In this document: positions 1-13,600 of the stretch, piece by piece
Layout of the letters: every line of letters begins with the position of its first letter
Numbering within the stretch: the first letter of the stretch is position 1
Assembly (NCBI GenBank): GCA_029168955.1
Contig: JAPDOI010001226.1
Coordinates: forward strand, 62,001 to 126,000
Reading direction: 5' to 3'
DNA from: Aplectana chamaeleonis
Lineage: Eukaryota; Nematoda; Chromadorea; Rhabditida; Cosmocercidae
Length of the DNA: 64,000 bases
The notes under the pieces: generated by a model
Seen by the model: the letters and a program-made list of their open reading frames with translations, nothing else
What the model was told of the DNA's origin: nothing
The model's database searches: none
Program-made: the position numbers and the translations under genes

Positions 1-1188
1 CGTAGAATCTGATTATGATCTTTGCAGCTGCCTAAACCCACTCTGGAAAGGGTTATAGGCGTTTTGCGCCGGATTTTCGTACCGATTTTCCAAAATGCGC
101 CCTAGTCTTTGGAAAATTCGGAAATGGACCTCATAATTGTGTTCAGCGCTCAAACGGACCCTCTTGGGCTAGGTTTGGGTGAAGTCACTTTTTCCAAACT
201 TTGCGCAGACTGATGGCGTTTCGGACTCGGACGGATCATTCGTTGGGCGTTTATTTATACCCACTGATTTTTGGTTGGGCGTTTATTCATAGCTATTATA
301 AGGCCCTGAAAGAGTTTTATGATTTGCTCAGATTTAACTTAGGATTCTCCTTGGTGGGCTATTTGGTGCGCTGATCACGAATCTGGGGTATGTTTGTTGA
401 TTTTCCGAAGTTTCCGACTTGATCCGTTCAAAGCTTCCCATCGGGTGAAAATTTGAGGGTGAAACGCGACTTTTGACGATTTCTCGAACGCTACTACAGA
501 TTTGCCTTAAATCGTTCTTCTGGAGGTTACTTGGAGTGCTGAACACGAATCTGAGGTCCGTTCATCGATTTTATTATGATGGGTATAAGGTAGGTTGGTC
601 AAAATCTCAGATTTGACTGAAAATTTGTATGCGGAGGTTATTCGGGGTGGTTAATGCGAATTTAGTGTCCAATTGTCGATTTTCGAAACACTAAGGCAGT
701 TTTTGCCCCCTAAATGGCATGGTGCCTACCTTCACCGACAGTAAACATCAGAGTTGCGACAAAAGGACTCCAGATTCGTGTTCAGCACCCCAGACTCCCT
801 GTGCATACAAGTTTCGGAGACAGGGGCTCTGCACACACCTGAGGAGTTGTCTTGCCTTTCACGGCTCTAATTCCACTCGGGACCTCTTCGCTTGAATTGA
901 GTAGGGTGGCCTGTCAAACTGCGAAAATGGGACAACTCCTCCCACTGTGTGTAGAGAGCCCCTTACCCCAAGTTTTCAGCCGAATCCGAAATTTTTTCTG
1001 CAGAACATTCTATAATTTCCATGGGGGGTACCCTTACCTTGCCGCCAGGCTTTGAAAAACGCGGACAACTTTTCTGAGAGTGGTTCTAAGCAGCTGCGAA
1101 GATCATAGTCGGATTCTACGCCAAAAGCGGTTCTGATAAAGTACATTTCTTTCGGAATGGCCAGGCTGACTAAAAGTAGCTCCCTTGT
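1..1188. mobile_element. TIR DNA element, family ACAAGGGAA (left end cut by window)
   Basis: Positions 1-80 and about 1060-1130 are inverted copies of each other (both carry GCAGCTGC flanked by matching arms), and the right end continues to TCCCTTGT at 1188. The same terminal sequence bounds the elements at 21937-24114 and 56271-58773, so this is a third copy. The interior is AT-rich with no transposase and contains short stretches of the CTACCGTAACCTAC-type motif. It lies in the UBE3C intron upstream of the exon at 1295. It is non-autonomous, and its superfamily is not settled. Confidence 0.6.
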
Positions 1189-1294
1189 GAGCAGCAAAGA
1201 AAAGGAAGGCAGTTTTCTGTGTGGATGATGTCTCGAGCTAAATGTTCAAAAGAAATGTTGGATTTATTGTTATTATGAAAGTCCGTATTTGCAG

Positions 1295-1618
1295 CATCTG
1301 TTCCGTCGGATGAGAATGTGTGGTCTTTGGTGACGTTTGAGAGAAAAATCCTGAATTCGGACATGCTGATGATTTTGGCGACGTCGTCGGCGTTTATGAA
1401 TAGGTTTGTAGAAGTCGTTTTTTTTTTCTTGGAACAGCGCAAATTGTGTAGAAAGGCCGCTGAGGCGAAGCCTAGTTTTGGCCCTTTCATTGTGATACTT
1501 GGGATTTTTTTTCTTTACGATATTTTTCTTTTGTTTAGGTTGTGGCAGCTGTTAGTGACAATGGAGTCTCGTAGCTCTTTAGGTCTCCTTACGAATCACA
1601 TCGATCTGCTTAAAATGG
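1295..1618 (+). CDS. UBE3C: UBE3C exons (1295-1403, 1539-1618): mid-region helices
   Basis: The first exon follows TTTGCAG, starts with two bases completing a codon, and reads SVPSDENVWSLVTFERK... to ...SSAFMN plus two bases. The second follows TTGTTTAG and reads LWQLLVTMESRSSLGLLTNH... It ends one base into a Gly codon that is completed at 6592. An open frame also runs through the 135-nt intron, but splicing is favoured because it gives the correct phase into the next exon. Confidence 0.8.
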
Positions 1619-4600
1619 GTTTGTACTTTGTTTTCCTGTACTTGTTCATTGCAGGATATTTATAAAAATTGCGTGAAGCTGCCGAAATGACCGTTCTATC
1701 AACTTTGCGTGATCTGCGGCACGGTTTTCGCATGCCCAACTCCAACCATTCTGTACCAGGGGCGGCCTGCATGAACGCAGCGAACGGTGTCAGGGAGCCG
1801 CTCCGCGTGCCATGCGCGCAGCGTCGAGCAACGGGGCGGCCCCGAAAATCAGGCACATCAATACACGCCACGAGATTCAGGGCCGCCCGGTTGCTCGACG
1901 CTGCGCGCATGGCACGCGGAGCGGCTCCCTGACACCGTCGCTGCGTTCATGCATGCCGCCCCAGGTTGTTGAATAAGTTTTGTCGTTCGATAAGAGAGGG
2001 CGTTGCTACTCGCCCAAACTTTTTTTGTTTTTGTTGGTACACTCTTCATATGAACGTATGTGGAGTTTCATTTCACTTCTTCTTCTTTGCAGCCGCGAAG
2101 AGAGTAATTGCTATAGGTTCAGAAACTGGGCGACCAGCGTTGGATTCGTCCAAAGGTCTATTGTAGTCAATGTTGTAGGGTTCTTTGGACAGTTGAATAA
2201 GTGTAGGGTATTGTGGCCAGGACCACCACAGTCCGGGCAAACGTCGGGAGTGCTATTGTCGATCCTGTTCACGTAGGACTTCAGGAACGTTGAGTGCCCA
2301 CAGCGCAACGAGGCTAGAGTGCATCTGGCACGTCTACTAAGCTGAGACTCAGACTCAGAAACTCGAGGCGGCACAGTACCCAGAATAGGATTAACAGCCG
2401 CTCTTTCCAGATACCCTCTGACGAAATGGGTGTGCTCCTCGCGCAACAGACGGAGGCGTTCTCGATGTGAACCGTGCCATCTTTGCAGATTAACTTTATC
2501 TGGAGCATCGGCAAAAGGTTTTCTGATGCCTCTCTCTCTTACAGGCTCAAGTACTCTCCAAGATGGGTGGTTGGGCTGCTTGACGATGTTAATGTACAGC
2601 TGCTGGGCCTGGAGCTGACAGTGCTCCTTTACTGGTAGCACCCGTGTCTCGGCGTGTAAATGCTCGATTGGCGAACTCCTAGCACATCCGGTGGCGATCC
2701 GAAGAGCAGCGTTTTGTACACGCTGCACCTTAGTCCAGGATGAGTCCGACACTAAGCGCTGCCAAACCGGCGCTGCATACTCAAGGGCGGGCTGCAGTAT
2801 AGCCTTATACGTGGTCAGAATAGTTTCCTTACTGCTGCCCCATGATGTACCTCCCAGTGCCCTTAGCACATTGAGTTTAGCTCTTACAATTGCTTGCTTT
2901 TGCTCGGTGTTCTTGTGAAACTTCAGCGACGGATCGAGTATAAGGCCGAGTAGTTTGACGAAGCGAGCAGCAGGCAGGCGATCTCTACCCCAGCTGACAT
3001 CGGGATGGGCGCTGTGCTCTTTGGGGTCCGTTGTGAAAACTGATACTGAAGACTTGGCAGCTGAGACAATGAGCATCTTGTTATCGAAATAGCTTTTCAA
3101 ATCAATCAGGTACTCGTTGATCTTGCTCGCGGCCACTTGTATGTCGCGGTTTTGGCGTATGATGGTCATATCATCAGCGTAGGCGACAACTTTAATGTCC
3201 TGGGGAGGTGCCGGAATGTCCTCTAAGTACAGATTAAACAGAGCGGGCGATAAGACTCCGCCTTGCGGAACACCGGCAGCTATGGGGATACTTTTAGAGA
3301 CATGATTTTGAAACATAACTTTTGCTCGACGGCCCTTGACGAATGCTGTTATCCAACGCTTCTGCCACGGTGGAATAGAGGACTTCAGTATGTTATCCGA
3401 TAGAATACCCAGGTTAACACTGTCGAATGCCTTTGTCAAGTCCAGGGCTACAGCAACGGTCCTGAGGGGCTTTCTCATGTTGAAGCCGTCGATGGCATAG
3501 CCAACGATTTCCGGAAGCGCCGTCGTGGTGGAATGTAGCTTCTTAAAGCCGTGCTGGTGATGTTGTTTCTCATTATGCTGAGCCAAATCATTGACGACAA
3601 GCTTTTCAGCAACCTTGGCTAGGGGTGACAAAAGGCTTATTGGCCTGTATCCTTTCGCTGATGACAGCGATTTACCGGGCTTAGGCAGAGGAATGACATT
3701 TGCTGTTTTCCAGTTTTGTGGCAGTGTGCAGGTTCGGAATGATGTGTTCATTAAATCAGTGAGCAGCGAGAGAAATCCACTGGGGAGCTTCTTTAGGACT
3801 GCTGGACAGATTCCGTCAGGTCCAATGGCTTTGGAATTACGCATTTCCTTTATAATCTTCTCCACCTGCGCAGGAGTGAAGGCATCAGCCGTGCCCATAA
3901 GCGGAAGGCGGCACAGCTCCCTTACTGTCACTCGGTTTTGCGGGCCACGCTTCGCACATGTTATGAAGAAGCTCTTGCCCAGAGCGTAAGCGGCATCTTG
4001 TCCTGACTTGAATACATTGTTCTCAAACTCGATAGTAGATACGGTGGCGGGTGTGGTTTTTCCGGAGAGTTTTCTCAGGATTTTCCATGTAGCAGCACCA
4101 TCTGCCTTGAAGTTCGATTTTTCAGTGAACTTCTGCCACTCGTCTTTCTTGTGCCTGTCCAAGTCTTTTCTAATCTCGTCGTCAAGTTCAATGACCTCCG
4201 GGTCCAGATGGTTGGCAGATCTCTTTTCATCTCTTGTCCTGATTTTCTGAAGTATTTCCCTGGTGACATTAGGGTAAAAAGTTTTCACACGTCCTTCTGG
4301 TATGGCCGCTTTCATAGCCTTCCGGATAGCGTCAGATATGTGATGCTCTTACTGGTGGACATCGCCATTCCATGGATATTCAGCCGCTCGGTGAAGTGCA
4401 ACCTCTCTGGATAGGCTCCAGTCTGCAAGGCCTAAATTGAGATAAGAACGGTGACGAATACCAGAATAAGGGGCTAGAGAATTTGAGAGATCAATATGGA
4501 CGAAAATGGGAATGTGATCACTAGACAGAGTTGTAGAAGTGGACCACGAGCAGGCACTAGAAAGATTGGAGGAAACGAGCGAAATGGCTGGGCTAGAAGA

Positions 4601-7600
4601 TCGGCCGATTGAAGGGGAGGCGAGTGGGCTGATCATCGTTTAGGATAACCAGGTCGCACTCCTCCGCCCATTCCTCGACGTCCTCTCCTCTAACATCAGA
4701 GTCAAGTGAAGAGCAAAAGGTATGAGCATTGAAGTCGCCCGCGAAGACGACTGAGGGTGAGAGGGCGCAGTCGTTGAGGTGGTTTAGGAGAGGGATGGGA
4801 CTATAGGTTGCGGGACAAGATGTAGTTGGGGGAATGTAGATGTTGAAGAGAGATAGGGAGTTTTGAGTGGGAGATGGATGGGGACGAACTCGAGAGTACC
4901 GTCCGTAGGGACATTGGGAATTAGATGAGAAGGAAGAGTGGATAGTACAAAAGTAGAAACTCCTCCACCGAAAGACGATCTTGGAGCATGGTATGAAGTA
5001 TAGCCAGGGATATTTGGGTGAGAAGAGGTAGCAGAGGGGGAAAGTTTAGTTTCCTGAACCATTATAACATCTGGATGGTGAGTACGAGCAAAGAGAGAGA
5101 GCTCAGATAGTTTGGCACGAAGGCCATTGAGATTTATATGTACAATAGAAAGTGGGCGATTGGAGGTAGAGGAATCAGAGTTGGAAGGTGAGGAGCATAG
5201 GACACAGCGAAAAGCAGAGTTATGATGCCTCACAGAACTGAGACCCGAACAGGAGAGATGCACCCACCTTTGGCATCCGAATCACTGGACGCTTGTTTTA
5301 CTCCATGTGACATCCTTGCCGCACGTGGCGCATGGGTACTTCTGAGCGGGTCCAGGATTCCTCTCCACGCCGGCCCTTCGTAGGAGAATCCTTAGGAGAG
5401 CTGAGGCCAGCCAGCATCTCTCCCATAGCAAAAACCCTCTTCGTGGAGGGGTTGATGTCGGTTTGCACGGAGTTGATGTTGCTTCCTCCACACGGCCACG
5501 GCACGAACGTACGACATCTCGGCAGCTTTCATTTCACCCTGTCAATTCATTCTTTATTTACAAGCCATTTAGTGTCGCCGTGTCACAGCAATGGAAAAAA
5601 TTGAATATCGTGCAGTGATAAAATTCTTATTTTTGTGAAGGGGTAGCACCAAAAGAAATTCACGAACGAATGTTAAAAGTGTATAATGATTGTTCATCTA
5701 CAATAAGAACAGTAGAAAGATGGGTTGCTGTATTTAAACGTGGTCGTAGAAGCCTTGAAGACAATCCACGTGAAGGACGTCCAAAAAGCGCATCAACACC
5801 AGAAATTATAGACAAAATACAGGATATGGTTTTGGAAGATCGTCGATTGACTGAGAGAGATTTAGTAGAGGCTCTACACATCTCATTAGGCAGTGTGAGC
5901 CATATTTCAAGTTAAATTTAGGGTTTTAGAAAGCTGTGAGCACAATGGGTGCCGCATTCGCTAACAATGGACCTAAACACATTCGAATGCGCCTTTCTCA
6001 CAGGGATGAGCAGCGTTGTGACCGGTCACATCGGGGGGTCGTGAAATTTTAAAAATTTCTTGAAAAAAAAATTGAAACTTGGGGGGTCGTAACATTTTTA
6101 ATACATGACCTTTTCGCGTCCACACGTCAGCCGCGACCGAACTGGACCCAAAATATTACAACAACTTTCGTTTCTCTTTAAAATTTGACACTAAATAAAG
6201 CTTGAAAAAAATTAGTGCCAGGGGCCCCCTGGAGGTGTCGCAAAATCTTGGGATTTTTTTTCGGAGTAAATGAAGATCTGGGGGGGGTCGTGGCCGCCAC
6301 AAAAATCGCCACAACGGCCTGATCAACCCTGCTTTCTCAGCAACATTTAGAGCGTTCTAAAAAGAATACAATGGATTTTGGGCGTCGATTCATCACTATG
6401 GATGGATGAGATTTGTATTTTTTTCGGATTTAAAAAAAATTAAAAAATTTTTGAATTTTTTAAAAGTGTATTAATGTTGAGGGAGATTATACTGAATAAT
6501 TATTTTGACCCATAAAATTGTGTTTTCCTTATGGAACGACAAAACTTGAACAACCGGGTAGATCACCTCACACTATTTTTTTTTATTTTAGGACACCCTC
6601 TGGATGATACAGCACGGGATCGCCTGACGCAGGCGTTGTCGTTGTTCTGTGGTTGTTTGGTGGCAGGAATTACATCCATTGATGACACTGATTTCGTGGC
6701 GAGCTCAACCACTTTTGTGTTTAGCCCTAGCAAGCTCACGGAGATCGTCACTGTTATCAGGTACGATGAGTTCTGTGAAATCAAAGAAATCTTACGAAAA
6801 AGGTTCAACCCGTTCATCGCTTACAAGTTTCTAAAACTTCATGGTTCTGATTCTTCGTGGAGAGGGATTATAGGTTTTTCGCTATTTTATGTGCAGCTGA
6901 AAATATTGTTTCATTCGAATCAGGAAAGAAGTCCATTAGAGAAGTGTAGACGTTTGTGTAATCCAGTCGAACGGGCTGAATAGCTGGCTAGTAGGATTGT
7001 GTTCCGCCTACTTTATCGAAATTCTCCTTTCAGGGATGTTGGCCTGGGTCTGATAGATCTAGCGTTTCCAGAGGATTTCTTCGTGACCGCGAAAGCAGCC
7101 GAGGAAAGAAGTCGGGATGCAGCGGCTAAGGTGGGTATGGAGTACCAGGTTAAAGCGCAAGTTTTCTGCCTTTTGATTTTGAAGATTTTCAAACCATTCA
7201 GTGTTGGTCTTTTGGCCAAGTGCGATATACCGATGGAAAGCACAAATTCTTCTCGATTAATTGCTGTCTTCCCCTTCGGCTAAGACCTGTTCATTAGCGA
7301 AATATATGTAACAATTCAGTGGTGATCTTCAGTACTGAGCATCTCTGAGTACTTGCCAGAGTTTGAAGTATATTTGAGTCACCTTGGAACTAGACGTTAG
7401 CGTTTGCGGAAAACTTCGATGATCGTAATTATTGATTTTTAACAGATTTTCTGATTTTGAAGCTTCGGCCTTTTCTGGCTTATCCGGGAAGTTTCGACCT
7501 CGAAGCTTCAAAGTTAAGTGCGATTGCCAAGTCCCATCTCAATACTATTTTTTCGTTAATTAATGGTCGTTTTTTGAAAATTCGATTTTCGCCACTTTTA

Positions 7601-10600
7601 TTTTCAAAAAAATCGATATTTGACGAAAAATACTATTGAGTGGGCACTTGGCAATTATACTTCGCCTTGAAGTTCGTATAGGCCAGAAAAGACCGAAGTT
7701 GAAAAGTCACAAAATCCGCTAAAAATCAATAATTGCGTTGCCGTGAAATTCTCCGCAATTGCTATCATCTAATTCTAAGGTGGCTCAAATATCCTGTCAA
7801 CTCTGGCAGGTTTGGTGGTTCACCTCAAAGTAAATAGGAGCACTCAAATAAGCTCAGTACTGGAGATTATCACTGAATTATTGCATATACTTCGCAGATG
7901 AGCAGGCTTCGGCCTAACGGAAGACAGCGTTAAATAGAAATGATTTTGTGCTTTCGATAGGTATATCACATTTGGGCGAAGGACCAACGCTGAAAGGTTT
8001 AAAAATCGTCAACGCCAAGTAGCGGCAAACCTTGACGTCCGTCTACTCACTAGGACTCAGCAAAGTTTTAACCGGTTATGGCAGATTTTTTGTTTTATTG
8101 GCGATTAGCAGGATTGAGCTGGGTTGCTACTCGAGAAGAAGTTTGAATTTTGGAGAAGAAGTTCTTCTTCTAACCACCTGGTAGGCTAAATTAGGGCAGA
8201 AATAGTCACCCTCCGCTAGTAAGAGTGCAGCGCGTGAACAGCTGTATCTGCCGAGGTCGTAATGAAATTTGCAATTTTTAGTCTAGGAGGACCGTGGAAA
8301 TTTCGGATTTTTGTTTTACAAAATCTTTGTCAACAGGGGGTCGTACCTTGGCCGAAAATTGGCGCAATGGGCTGCTCAACCCTGGCGATGAGTTAGTTGC
8401 TTAATGTTGGCGATAAGCTAGTTTTTGAATGAACCTCGTGGAAGTTTTTGTGTAAATCTGAGGCATTGATCTATTAGGTTATGATGTAGCTCAAAATAGA
8501 TTCACGATCTGTTAGATTTGGCTTTCTGATCGATTATTACCTTATTCCGCAATTTTTTAGTGGTCCCGCCTATATGAGACTGTAGTCTCTACATTGCAAT
8601 CACTGTATGCGAAGGACTCGCGTGTTCATTTCCTGCCTGCTGACTTTTGGAGTAATCATAGAAGACAGGTAGGTTATTTTCCAGCGGAGTGTCTGTTAGA
8701 ACTCCGAGCGGCTGCCGCAAGATGGTGAGAATGCAATATTATGTTCAGGTGGTCGTGACACGTAGGTCATTTTTGCCGCCACGACCTCGTCGTAGTGGTA
8801 TGGGACAACAGTGTACGTTCACGCCATTCACTTTTGTGCGGCTTTTGCATGGACGAACAGATCAGGAGTAGGTTAAAAACAGATTTCCGAAACAGCAATG
8901 GGCAAATGGTGTATTAAACGGTTTAGTGATGACAGTAGTGGAAGCGAGGATGAGCCGGGCCCGTCCAATGAAAGGCCTGTGAGCAGCGCTGATCTTCGAA
9001 ACTTCAGCATCATCAAGTCGATTCCGTTTGTGGTTCCGTTCATGCAGAGAGTGAAGGTACTTCCATAAAGACGTGTTTTTTACATGCAGTGATACGAAAG
9101 AGATTGTTTTCTTTTCAGATTTTCATTGATCTCTTGGCGCATGATAGGAACGCGAATAATATCACGGACGATTTCCATGGCTTTGGTTTGTTTATGGTGT
9201 TAACATTTGGGTAATAACATAACATAACATAACATAGCACTATCAAGCCTTGACGCTAAAGCCAATATCATGCTTAGTCGTGACCACTAAGATAAGATCC
9301 ATTGTTCGATAGCAGCAGCGTCAAGATTGAGTTCATGTAATAAATTTAGTCTGATGAATGGATGGGGATGCGAGGGTAGATCGCCGCGCGCGAATCGAAA
9401 CAACGTTGGCTAGTGATGCCGCCAAAACCGTACGGCCAGCCGCCTGGTCCATGCGTCAGGCCAAATCGAATGCGGAATCCATATGTGCAGTGGCCAACGG
9501 AGGTCGGAGCGCTGCGAATCCTTCGCCTCGATATCCGTTAGCCTTTGCTCATATCGTAACGCTGCTGCTGCCGAGTAATGGATCTTATCAAGGTGGCTAC
9601 GACGACGTGTGTATCAGGCTGATCGAAACGTTTTGGCAACTAATTGAGGTTTTTCAAATTTATTAGTGCCTTTTTTTAACATTACAATTCAATCAACAAT
9701 ATAGTCTCCCTCATTAGCTATGACAGTGGTCCACCTGTCAGGCAGGTCATTGATTCTTTTCTCCCAGAAAGCAGGGGACTGGGAATCGAAGAAGTCACCA
9801 ATAGCCCTCACAATGGCATCATAATCAGCGAAAGTATTTTTAGCCAGGAATGCCTTAAGGGGACGAAACAGGTGGAATTCAGAAGGGGCAAGGACAGGAG
9901 AGTAAGGCGGGTGGGGTACCATTTGCCAGTTCAGCTCCTGCAGTTTGGATTGGGTTTCCTTCTCGATGTGGGCTCGAGCATTATCGTGGAGGAGGTGTAC
10001 CGTAGCTCGTCTTGGGCGCTTCTCTCGCAGGACGATGGCCAATTCCTCCAACTGACGTAAGTACACGGCAGCGCTGACAGTCTTCCCTTGAGGAAGCAAC
10101 TCGTAGTAGAGCATCCCGCGCTTGTCCCAGAAGCAGCACAGCAATTTTTCTGTTTGTCGTCCAAGTCCGTATCTCCGTCCTTGAAGCGGGAGATCCAACG
10201 GGCCACCGTGCGGTAGGAAACGCTGTCCTCGCCCATTGCAGCGTTGATGTTGGTGACGGCTTCGGACGCGGAGGAGCCGCGACGCCACTCGTAGAAGATA
10301 AGTAGACGAAGTTGAGGTTGGGTGAGATCCATAGTAGTTACCGTCCCAAACGAGCTCGCGCCTTTATATACCCCTGTCATGGAATCTTCCAGAAAGTTCT
10401 CGGTGTTGCACCTAGGTACCAGCAACAACCCCACTTTTCACGATTCTTCTTGGGATAAATTTGTTTCGCTGCCAAGACTTTTCGATCAGCCTAATACTTA
10501 GCTGCAACGCATTTATATCCTATCGGTGGCTGTCATTTGAATTCCCGCGCCCGCCGCGCGCAGTCGCCGCAATGTCGTCGCGACGCGGCGGCTGCCGGCC

Positions 10601-13600
10601 TGGCGCGATGCCAAATAACTGGATGAGCGAAGAAAATGCGCTTTGGGTTGGTTTTTGACGGCTAATCAACATAATTCGGTCGTTTTCCACCTGGATGACG
10701 TTAGTAAACAAGCTACTGCTTATTATTGGACCTAATTGAGGTTTGATTATCCACTGGGTCGCCAATATTAGGTCTGGTATATTTTCTGAGTGCACAACGT
10801 CTACACTCCGTAACTTTTACCCGTTGGCGGACCTCAACGTCACTTGTGAGCGTTATTTTGGAGTAAATTATCGCTTCGATTCCCATGCGAACCTCTTTCG
10901 CTGTATACAGCTAAATGGGGTGGTAGAAAATGGGTTTTCAAGGCGAGACGACCACCAAGTTTTAGCACGAAATTAACACCCCGAGATGTCGACCACCATC
11001 ATCGACTGCTCTGTTCGTCACATAACCTCACCGATAATTGAGAACTGCAAAATTACCTTCGGGGCCCTTCTTCAAAATCTTGTTACGCTGGAATACAGTG
11101 CTTCCAAAGGCACTTCCTTACCAATCTTAGCCAACGCAAGGATGATATAGTGAGGGAGAGTGTGCTGGTAAGGCTATTCTTCCCGATTTTTTTTCTCAAG
11201 AAAAATTTCCCTGTCTCGAGTGCGTGCGGGTGCGGAGTAAGAGAAGAGACAACGATCAAGGGAAGAACAGAGTTCGCGCGGCACTGACGCAATGGAGCAA
11301 AGTGACTTATGCGCAGCATTGCGGAGCGTATCATGCCTACGAACTTTGCCTGCGGCACGCCACTGAACTTGCATGAGGAATGAGAACGAGGATCAAGCCA
11401 AATCTTGAAAGTTAAACTGTTAGAAAGGTTCGACTTCACTTCTTCGTGTAGAAGGAGGCATGCTTGATCTCCTCTGATAAGATGAGTAACAAACTGGATG
11501 AAGAAGCACTATCGTGCTCATACCTACTCATATTCCTATATAGGGGTAGATAGTACGGGCGGAGTCAATCCTTCCGTCGGCCAATCGACAGAGATCTTTA
11601 CACCCCTGAGACATCGCCGATTGGCTGATGGGAGACACAAGCCCCTACCCTTACTCTAATCAGTCATGCAGCTGTATCTGCAACAGGATGATTATGTTAG
11701 GTAGCATTAAAAAGTGTTGTCGATAAAAGTATTCGAACTTAGAGGCGATTTTTGGTTCCTTGAAGATTTTCCGCAGTGCGAAATGAGTGTGCCGAATCCT
11801 TTGATAAGAACTAGACGCATTTCTCTACCATGCACATCATATTCCTGCAAACGTATACAACGGAATACTGAAGGTTGCCCGATACAACGGTACGTAGTTC
11901 GCTAGAAGCAAAGCTAAGAAGGAATTTAGTGCACATGAGGTTTACAGCGGTTAAATGCTTGAAATTACTTCTTCTGCCGTGGTCGACGTTCAAAATAGCT
12001 CATATCAACGAGTTAAAGTTTCGATGAGTGGACCTTGTGCACTCAGAAAACTTAACAGACCTAATACTGCCGACCCAGTCGTTAATCAAAACCCTAATTA
12101 GGTCGAATAATAGGGAGACGCTTTGATAAGCATTATCCAGGAAGGAAACATCCGGACTGTCTCGTTTAGGCGTCAAGAACCACCTAGATTGCGTTTTTAC
12201 TCGTTCATCCAGCTCTTTGGCATCGCCCCAGACCGGCAGCCGCCGCATCGTGACGGCGGTGCGGCGACCCCGCGCGGCGGGCGCGGGAATTCAAATGACA
12301 GCCGCCGATAGGATATAAATGCGTTGACTTAGCTGCTAGCATAGCGAGCGTGGACTTGCCTTTCACGTTCGCTACAATATTGCGAAGGTGGAGCGACAAG
12401 ATGGGAGCGGACGTGAAAGGCAGATTCATGCTCGTTTTGCTAGCAGCTAAGCCCTCAGCTGGACCTAGAGATTTATGATTTTCAAGGCAAAGGACTGGAA
12501 TTTCTTGGTGTTTTCTGCATTCTCTGGCACTGGATATTAGGCTCCCTAACAAGTTTGGAACGCATAGGTTTCGCAATCCTTCTACCTGAATAAGCTTTAT
12601 CGTACTATTACAGAAGGGAGTTTTCGTCAAAATGCCATCAATATAGCGGTGCGTCGACAGCATCTATATGAGGATGCGTTCGAAGCGCTATCGATGAGAA
12701 ACGGTTAGCGTAATCGCTTGATTTCGAGTATATCCCGGTCGTTTCCTGCAAAAGGCTGCTGATTTCAGCTCCAAATCTCCGCCTCCCAATAAGGGTTTCT
12801 ATGACGAATTGGGTTGGATTGAATGAGGTCGGCATCGATGGTGGTGGGATCTTCAGGTCAGTTCATATCTAAATATTTGGCTGAGAAGACGACGTATGTT
12901 GTCGATCACACAAGTGCGTACGAACGCTCGGACAACTTCATGAAGCAGTGCTGAATCGCAACAAGTTTACTTTAGGGAGTTCTTGACTGAACTGCTTCGA
13001 ACTGGATTCGATCCTGATAGAGGTTTCTTCAAATATACTCATGACAGGTACGATTTTCTATGGAAGCTATTATGGTTGTGCTTTTTGACTAAACGGACCG
13101 AATGAATGAATGAATGAATATATTCGACTTCAAAATTGTCGAATAAACGAATGAATGAATGAATTCGACTTCAATTCTTTCGAATAAACGAATGAATGAA
13201 TATATTCGACTTTAAATTTTTCGAATAAACGAATGAATGAATATATTCGACTTCAAAATTTTCGAATGAACGAATGAATTAATATACTCGATTCTCTATT
13301 TCGAATGAATGAATATCGAAAATCGAATAATTCCGAATAAATGAATTAATTTAACTACGGGCCAACCGAATTCAGAGTTTTGCGACGCTACTGCTTTGAA
13401 GAGGCAGTTTTTAAGAATGGCATCGAAAGCTTTTGAACTGCTCAATATTTTTCAATATTCCGCTCAGGCAGGGTTCATGAGTGGCGGCACGCAAAATCGA
13501 TACGCATCTTTTCTACACTAGCAGCTGTCTGATGCTACCCACAGCGCTTCTATTTGTACAACGCCAGCGCGTCACGAGCGGGCGTTTCGTTAGACCCCGT

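Larger units (their letters stand above)
2077..5526 (-). mobile_element. Full-length LINE copy 1 (jockey/I-like, PHD-EN-RT), antisense to UBE3C
   Basis: The 3450-bp element is flanked by an exact 11-bp TSD, TTTCATTTCAC, at 2066-2076 and 5527-5537, and interrupts mariner copy 1. Its length equals that of LINE copy 2 (3451 bp), so both look complete at the 5' end. In element sense it encodes a 2A-like motif, a zinc-finger start, an AP endonuclease, a reverse transcriptase and a CCHC knuckle. The 3' end carries a short GAAGAAGAA tail instead of poly(A). The clade is inferred from motifs only. Confidence 0.92.
1754..6560 (+). mobile_element. Mariner-family transposon copy 1, with three later insertions
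   Basis: The left TIR begins CCAGG at 1756 and resumes at 1961 with CCAGGTTGTTGAATAAG. The right TIR ends at 6558 (CGACAAAACTTGAACAACC...), with TA dinucleotides at 1754-1755 and 6559-6560. Mariner sequence is present at 1961-2076, 5538-6000 and 6340-6558; the rest is inserted DNA. The decayed transposase N-terminus lies around 5591-5915 (KEIHERMLKVYNDC, then PREGRPKSASTPEIIDKIQD), and most of the catalytic region is deleted compared with copy 2 at 48463. It is inactive. Confidence 0.85.

Noticed and set aside
1318..1665. A single 115-codon open frame spanning two UBE3C exons
   Set aside because: It runs through a 135-nt intron. The two exon parts joined at GT/AG give the correct phase into the next exon and fit UBE3C better.
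8669..8690. Tiny 16-nt intron GTAGGTTATTTTCCAG in UBE3C
   Set aside because: It is too short to splice and leads into a stop; the acceptor at 8748 gives an 80-nt intron in phase.
9358..9666. 102-codon open frame in a UBE3C intron
   Set aside because: It crosses an inverted-repeat element, has no recognisable domain and no splice context.
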